DNA of 64,000 nt, taken from positions 22,258 to 86,257 of the forward strand of contig CAJTWA010000013.1 in assembly GCA_910580195.1 (NCBI GenBank). Direction: 5' to 3'. The stretch is from an uncultured Lachnospiraceae bacterium. Its GTDB lineage: Bacteria > Bacillota > Clostridia > Lachnospirales > Lachnospiraceae. The notes beneath the pieces were generated by a model, which saw nothing but the letters and a program-made list of their open reading frames with translations, was not told where the DNA came from and searched no databases. Both the position numbers and the translations under genes were made by a program. Shown here in pieces: positions 60,395-64,000 of this stretch (its first letter is position 1; each line of letters starts with the position of its first letter).

Positions 60395-62170
60395 ATGAAA
60401 TCGTGGTTATCTGCTTCTTTTTCAAGAAAAATAATGGCAGTCTTTTTAATATGCTCAGCAATCATCATTTTTCTTTCGAGTATTATATACTATTTGGGCG
60501 CGATCCACTTGCTTCAAAAACAATATATTGATTCTACAGGGCAGCTTTTGGCAGAAGTAAACCAATCCATTGAACGGTATTATAACCAATTAAACGATGT
60601 CACCCTCTCGCTATACATTAAAACATCCTTTATTGATAACCTCCGTCTTCATCGGGACGATTACATTTCACAGTCCGAGAACGAACAGACGATTAAAAAT
60701 ATCCTTTATTCCGATGATTCCATTTTATATATTTACTTTTATGATCCCTATACAAGCAATCTCTACTCCTATTCGCGGGAAAATATGAGTTACATGGAAT
60801 TTCCGGAAATAGAAAAAGAAACGTGGTATCAGGACACATTGAACAGTCCCAAATATTTTACGATATCACCTCTGCATCCTTTCATCAATTATGCAAATTT
60901 TGGTTCTTTAAAAGATGACGCCGTTTTTTCTGTTAACCGGGCATTGCGGTATTATGCCAACAGCAGTTATATAGGCATGATTTCCATTGTATATAGTACA
61001 GACGCCATTGAACACATTTGCAGCAGCCTTGAAGGCGAAAACGTCTGGCTTGCTGTTTTGGATCAGTATCTGTCTTCCAGGCTGAATACTTATCCGAATC
61101 AGGCCTTGCCGCCGGAAGCAGTAAATGCAATATCAGATGCCATTGGAATTTCCGGTTATACCGTTTATCATGCCGGCCATGAAAAACGTATCCTTTTGTG
61201 GAACCATTCCAATGAGATTTATTTGCTGAAAGACATTCCCTTCCGTGAACTGACGCAGGACATTATTCAGAGCGTCATTCAAATTATACTGATTATGACC
61301 GCGGTTTTCCTTCTTTTGGCTATGGGAATTGCATTTTGTTTTTCACGCACCATTACGAAAAAACTAAATGCATTGTCTGCAAAAGTAGTCGCGTTCGGCG
61401 AAGGGGAGCTTTCTATTAACGCGGATGATTATGGGAAAGACGAAATAGGAACGCTGGCCTCCGCCTTCAACGAAATGACGCAAAAAATAAACGAATTGAT
61501 TAATTTAGAATATAAGGCAAAATTATTACAAAAAAACGCGGAGTTTCAAATGCTCCAAGCCCAAATCAAGCCGCATTTTATCAATAACACTTTACAAGCC
61601 ATGGGAACACTGGGTTTAAAAAAAGGGGCAAAGGACGTATATCTCATGGCAAATGCGCTCGCACGGACTCTGCGCTACATCCTCAGGCCTACCGCAAAAC
61701 TGATTTCCCTTTCCAGCGAACTGGAAAACATGAACGACTATCTGTATATCCAAAAAATATTATGGGGAGAGCAGCTTCATACCATCATCCAAGTAGAAGA
61801 CGGCTTAAATGGCTGGCCGGTTCCTGTTCTCATTTTACAGCCTCTGGTGGAAAACGCAATCAAACATGGACTTGACAACAGTCCCGAAGGAAGTATTCAT
61901 GTTTCGATTCGCAAAGCCAACAATAAGCTGGCAATTACCGTTTCCGATGACGGACGCGGCATTCCGCCTGCCACCTTAAAAATGCTGCAGGAATGGCTGC
62001 TGATAAAAGAAAATGAAAACCCTACGCAGGAACATATGGGGATTAAAAATATCGTAAACCGAATCCAGCTCATTTACGGTGAAGAAGCATCCCTGACGAT
62101 AGACAGTAAATTAAATAGGGGTACAACCATAGACATCATACTTCCCCGAAAGGAGATTTCAAATGTATAA
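60395..62170 (+). CDS. YesM-type sensor histidine kinase
   Basis: This 591-residue membrane kinase has an N-terminal helix (about 11-36), an external Cache-like domain (about 37-290), a second helix (IIQIILIMTAVFLLLAMGIAFCF) and a HAMP domain (ITKKLNALSAKVVAFGEGELSINAD). The His_kinase core carries the phospho-acceptor in QAQIKPHFINNTLQAMG, and the ATPase part contains NAIKHG and DDGRGIP. It probably senses an external sugar and phosphorylates the following regulator, whose start lies within its last codons (8-bp overlap). AAAGGA precedes the ATG. Confidence 0.95.
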   Translation: MKSWLSASFSRKIMAVFLICSAIIIFLSSIIYYLGAIHLLQKQYIDSTGQLLAEVNQSIERYYNQLNDVTLSLYIKTSFIDNLRLHRDDYISQSENEQTIKNILYSDDSILYIYFYDPYTSNLYSYSRENMSYMEFPEIEKETWYQDTLNSPKYFTISPLHPFINYANFGSLKDDAVFSVNRALRYYANSSYIGMISIVYSTDAIEHICSSLEGENVWLAVLDQYLSSRLNTYPNQALPPEAVNAISDAIGISGYTVYHAGHEKRILLWNHSNEIYLLKDIPFRELTQDIIQSVIQIILIMTAVFLLLAMGIAFCFSRTITKKLNALSAKVVAFGEGELSINADDYGKDEIGTLASAFNEMTQKINELINLEYKAKLLQKNAEFQMLQAQIKPHFINNTLQAMGTLGLKKGAKDVYLMANALARTLRYILRPTAKLISLSSELENMNDYLYIQKILWGEQLHTIIQVEDGLNGWPVPVLILQPLVENAIKHGLDNSPEGSIHVSIRKANNKLAITVSDDGRGIPPATLKMLQEWLLIKENENPTQEHMGIKNIVNRIQLIYGEEASLTIDSKLNRGTTIDIILPRKEISNV

Positions 62171-62903
62171 GGTACTGATTATGGATGATATTGCACTGGT
62201 CCGTGATGCTGTCAGGATATTGGGGCAATGGGATGTTTTTGATATTTCTGAAATATATGAAGCGGAAAACGCGCGGGAAGGGCTCTCTATGATTCAGGCA
62301 CATCATCCGGATATTATCATTACTGATATAAAAATGCCTGTTATGGACGGTATCGCCTTCATGCAATATATGGAAACCGAACATGTTCACGGAAAAATTA
62401 TCGTAATCAGCGGCTTCAGTGACTTTTCCTATATGAGGGCTGCCATACAATCCGGTGTTGTGGATTACATTCTCAAACCCATTGATTCACAGGACTTGAA
62501 TAATGCGATTTCCGCTGCCATTGCGCAATTAGAGCAGGCGGCTTTGTACAAGCAGGAAAAAAGTTCCCCTGCCATGGAACATTCTTCAAATTCTGTTGTG
62601 CAGGACATAAAACTATTTATTGATAAAAATTATAAAAAAGATATCTCCTTATCCGACCTTGCCGACACTTTTTATGTAAGCAAAGAGCACCTTTCCAGAC
62701 TGTTTAAAAAGGAAACCGGGCAGAATCTTTTTTCTTACATCATGGATTTGAAGCTCAACGAGGCGAAACGGTTATTGGTTGAAACCAACCGCACATTGGA
62801 TGACATTGCGTTTTCGCTCGGTTTCAGCAATGGGAATTATTTCAGCAAGGTCTTTAAAAAAAATATTGGCGTTTCTCCCAGCAGTTACAGAGTAAAAGAA
62901 TGA
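62163..62903 (+). CDS. YesN-type response regulator with AraC DNA-binding domain
   Basis: This 246-residue protein has a receiver domain with acidic pocket DD near 9-10, the phospho-acceptor Asp in IIITDIKMPVMDG, and Lys in YILKPID. A short linker leads to a C-terminal AraC/XylS double HTH (DISLSDLADTFYVSKEHLSRLFKKETGQNLFSYIMDLKLNEAKRLL; DDIAFSLGFSNGNYFSKVFKKNIGVSPSSYR). It probably activates the divergent sugar-uptake unit. AAAGGAGA lies in the kinase gene end. Confidence 0.95.
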   Translation: MYKVLIMDDIALVRDAVRILGQWDVFDISEIYEAENAREGLSMIQAHHPDIIITDIKMPVMDGIAFMQYMETEHVHGKIIVISGFSDFSYMRAAIQSGVVDYILKPIDSQDLNNAISAAIAQLEQAALYKQEKSSPAMEHSSNSVVQDIKLFIDKNYKKDISLSDLADTFYVSKEHLSRLFKKETGQNLFSYIMDLKLNEAKRLLVETNRTLDDIAFSLGFSNGNYFSKVFKKNIGVSPSSYRVKE

Positions 62904-62943
62904 AAAAATATCGTAACTCTTCTCAGCCTTTACGTGTTCTCAC

Positions 62944-62968
62944 GGACTTTGCAGTAAGTGCAAAGTCC
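62944..62968 (+). terminator. Hairpin after the two-component operon
   Basis: GGACTTTGCA and TGCAAAGTCC form a perfect 10-bp stem with a five-base loop, 40 bp after the regulator stop. A CTTTTTT run follows about 19 bases later, so this is a weak or split terminator. Confidence 0.5.
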
Positions 62969-63374
62969 TGGACTGAACTGTTACTCTTTTTTGGTATGTT
63001 CTATGTTGTAACAAATATATACCCTGACCTTGAAAAGCGTCCCACCAACCCTGCAGTAAAAAAACAGCCGCAGAAGGACTGGACTTTGCCGTATCATTAT
63101 TCAATTTTACTGCCTCTATTATGCAATCCTTTCTTGCGCTTCATACACATTTCCCTTATAATTGTTCGTGGAACCATTAAGTTCCCGACTTCCGTACTTA
63201 GTAACTGAATTCTTTTTTTATCCGTACTTCATAAGCTGCCCCTCCTTATTTGTAATTGTTTTTAGTTAAAAAGAATTACTCTTTCACTAATAGGAGAAAA
63301 ACGGCTATAAAAACGGAAGTGTTTTTGAAAAAACAGCTACAAAATTTTATTTTTTTGCAAAGGACTGACTATAA
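62969..63374. other. Intergenic region at the edge of a possible integrated element
   Basis: The stretch is AT-rich. It contains the tail of a 102-codon plus-strand frame (62900-63208) that runs through the hairpin and looks like no known protein. I see no att site or integrase. Confidence 0.4.
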
Positions 63375-63869
63375 ATGCCAAAATACGCTGAAATCCCAGC
63401 ATTCAGGGAGCAGAATTTCATAACGGAAGCAGACGGGGATATGCTCCACCGTGAAGCACGCGCCCTTGCGATCCAGCGTATTGAGGAAAGTGCAAGGACA
63501 GAAGCCGACTTTGAAAATGTGCTGTACTGGTGGGATAAACTGGACACAAACAGGGAACGGAAAGAAAGAGGCCATGAAACAGGGCGCTCCGCTGTTCCTT
63601 TGGAATGGGGCGCATACGAATTGTACCTTTCCGACAGCCCTTCCTATGGCATGGTTTTAAGAAGGCTCATGCTTGCAGGCGATTTCCTCGATATTATATT
63701 TGACCATCCCGTAACAATACATGAGCTTGTCACGGATGCGAATTTATCGGAAATATTGAAGGAACTAAAGCCGCATCTCAAAAATATGCTCTATTCTCTG
63801 TTCCTGCGTGGCTATTCCACAACAGAGTATACAGAGAGCATCTGTCACACAAAGTCTAATAAAACATAG
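63375..63869 (+). CDS. Sigma-70-like or element-associated small protein
   Basis: This 164-residue protein starts MPKYAEIPAFREQNFITEADGDMLHREARALAIQRIEESARTEADFENVLYWWDKLD. Its end (IHELVTDANLSEILKELKPHLKNMLYSLFLRGYSTTEY) resembles region 4 of short sigma-70-like proteins found on clostridial integrative elements. It stops (CHTKSNKT) before the usual recognition helix, so it may be truncated or frameshifted. AAAGGA is ten bases upstream of the ATG. The next gene begins 57 bp on. Confidence 0.5.
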   Translation: MPKYAEIPAFREQNFITEADGDMLHREARALAIQRIEESARTEADFENVLYWWDKLDTNRERKERGHETGRSAVPLEWGAYELYLSDSPSYGMVLRRLMLAGDFLDIIFDHPVTIHELVTDANLSEILKELKPHLKNMLYSLFLRGYSTTEYTESICHTKSNKT

Positions 63870-63926
63870 GGAACGTCAACTTATATTTTACTAAACATAG
63901 AAAAATAAGCAGTGGAGATGATATAT

Positions 63927-64000
63927 ATGGAGTTTACTTTGGAAGAACTTTATACAAAAAAGGAAGGACAGACTTATGACCGTAAGAGCGCAAGAAAAGA
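63927..64000 (+). CDS. Unidentified gene, cut by the window end
   Basis: An ATG at 63927 after GTGGAGATGA opens MEFTLEELYTKKEGQTYDRK and runs to the edge. About 24 residues are visible, too few to name. It follows the sigma-like gene on the same strand, as in element-borne clusters. Confidence 0.5.
   Translation, partial: MEFTLEELYTKKEGQTYDRKSARK

Noticed and set aside
62900..63208. A 102-codon frame overlapping the response-regulator stop
   Set aside because: It runs through a perfect 10-bp hairpin, matches no family and has no membrane or domain pattern that makes sense.
1..64000. tRNA, rRNA and riboswitch genes
   Set aside because: I saw no tRNA cloverleaf, rRNA core or riboswitch aptamer that I could support by eye.

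Overview
The window looks like a chromosome segment of a gut-type Lachnospiraceae (Clostridia). The basis is the Gram-positive core genes (gdpP-rplI-dnaB and rpsF-ssb-rpsR), bofA and yaaL homologues, flagellin with FliS, a clostridial Tad-pilus locus, two sugar ABC systems with lipoprotein binding proteins, and an XrtG-type exosortase locus. Ribosome-binding sites are of the AAAGGAGG/AAAGGGA type, and GTG and TTG starts are frequent.

Layout. (1) 1-4.0 kb, plus strand: 3' part of a GH32 fructosidase, then a sugar-binding lipoprotein and two permeases. (2) 4.1-5.5 kb, minus: HIT protein and a flavodoxin-like/SCP2 fusion. (3) 5.6-16.0 kb, minus: a Tad (type IVc) pilus operon read from the prepilin peptidase at 16.0 kb to an FHA protein at 5.6 kb, including a 55-residue Flp1-like pilin. 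(4) 16.2-22.7 kb: bofA and yaaL homologues, then a flagellar unit (very large DUF6240-like protein, flagellin, FliS) behind a sigma-28-like promoter, and a small 2[4Fe-4S] ferredoxin. (5) 22.9-29.4 kb, minus: a MerR-type protein with a repeat domain, an orphan HipA/CtkA-like kinase, and gdpP-rplI-dnaB. (6) 29.9-41.5 kb, minus: an exosortase-G locus with the exosortase, a GT2 glycosyltransferase, a large multi-membrane protein, two pterin-synthase-fold proteins, a two-TM sensor-like protein, a glycosidase-like lipoprotein and a candidate Firmicu-CTERM surface cargo. (7) 41.6-43.6 kb: one AAA-ATPase/PD-(D/E)XK gene bounded by about 125-bp inverted repeats. (8) 43.7-51.1 kb, minus: rpsF-ssb-rpsR, an alpha/beta hydrolase, a DUF951 protein, a sirtuin and a MacAB-type efflux system. 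(9) 51.6-54.0 kb, plus: M19 dipeptidase and an NlpC/P60 hydrolase. (10) 54.2-55.1 kb: a decayed aldo-keto reductase and a relaxase-like remnant. (11) 55.5-62.9 kb: a visibly more AT-rich carbohydrate unit (MGH1/GH63-like hydrolase, two permeases, binding protein) divergent from a YesM/YesN-type two-component system. (12) 63.4-64.0 kb: a sigma-like small protein and the start of another gene, possibly the edge of an integrated element.

Four kinds of structure are not explained by the genes. First, diverged short tandem duplications (about 40-73 bp) recur at gene ends and often copy the stop codon plus the last 8-14 codons. Second, two about 220-bp MITE-like elements lie in opposite orientation at 38.6 and 52.7 kb. 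Third, a palindromic intergenic repeat occurs in several copies, two of which form the inverted ends of the AAA-ATPase cassette. Fourth, there is a minisatellite at 51.2-51.4 kb. The exosortase-G system is known at family level; the cassette and the gene-end duplication habit are the most likely new observations.
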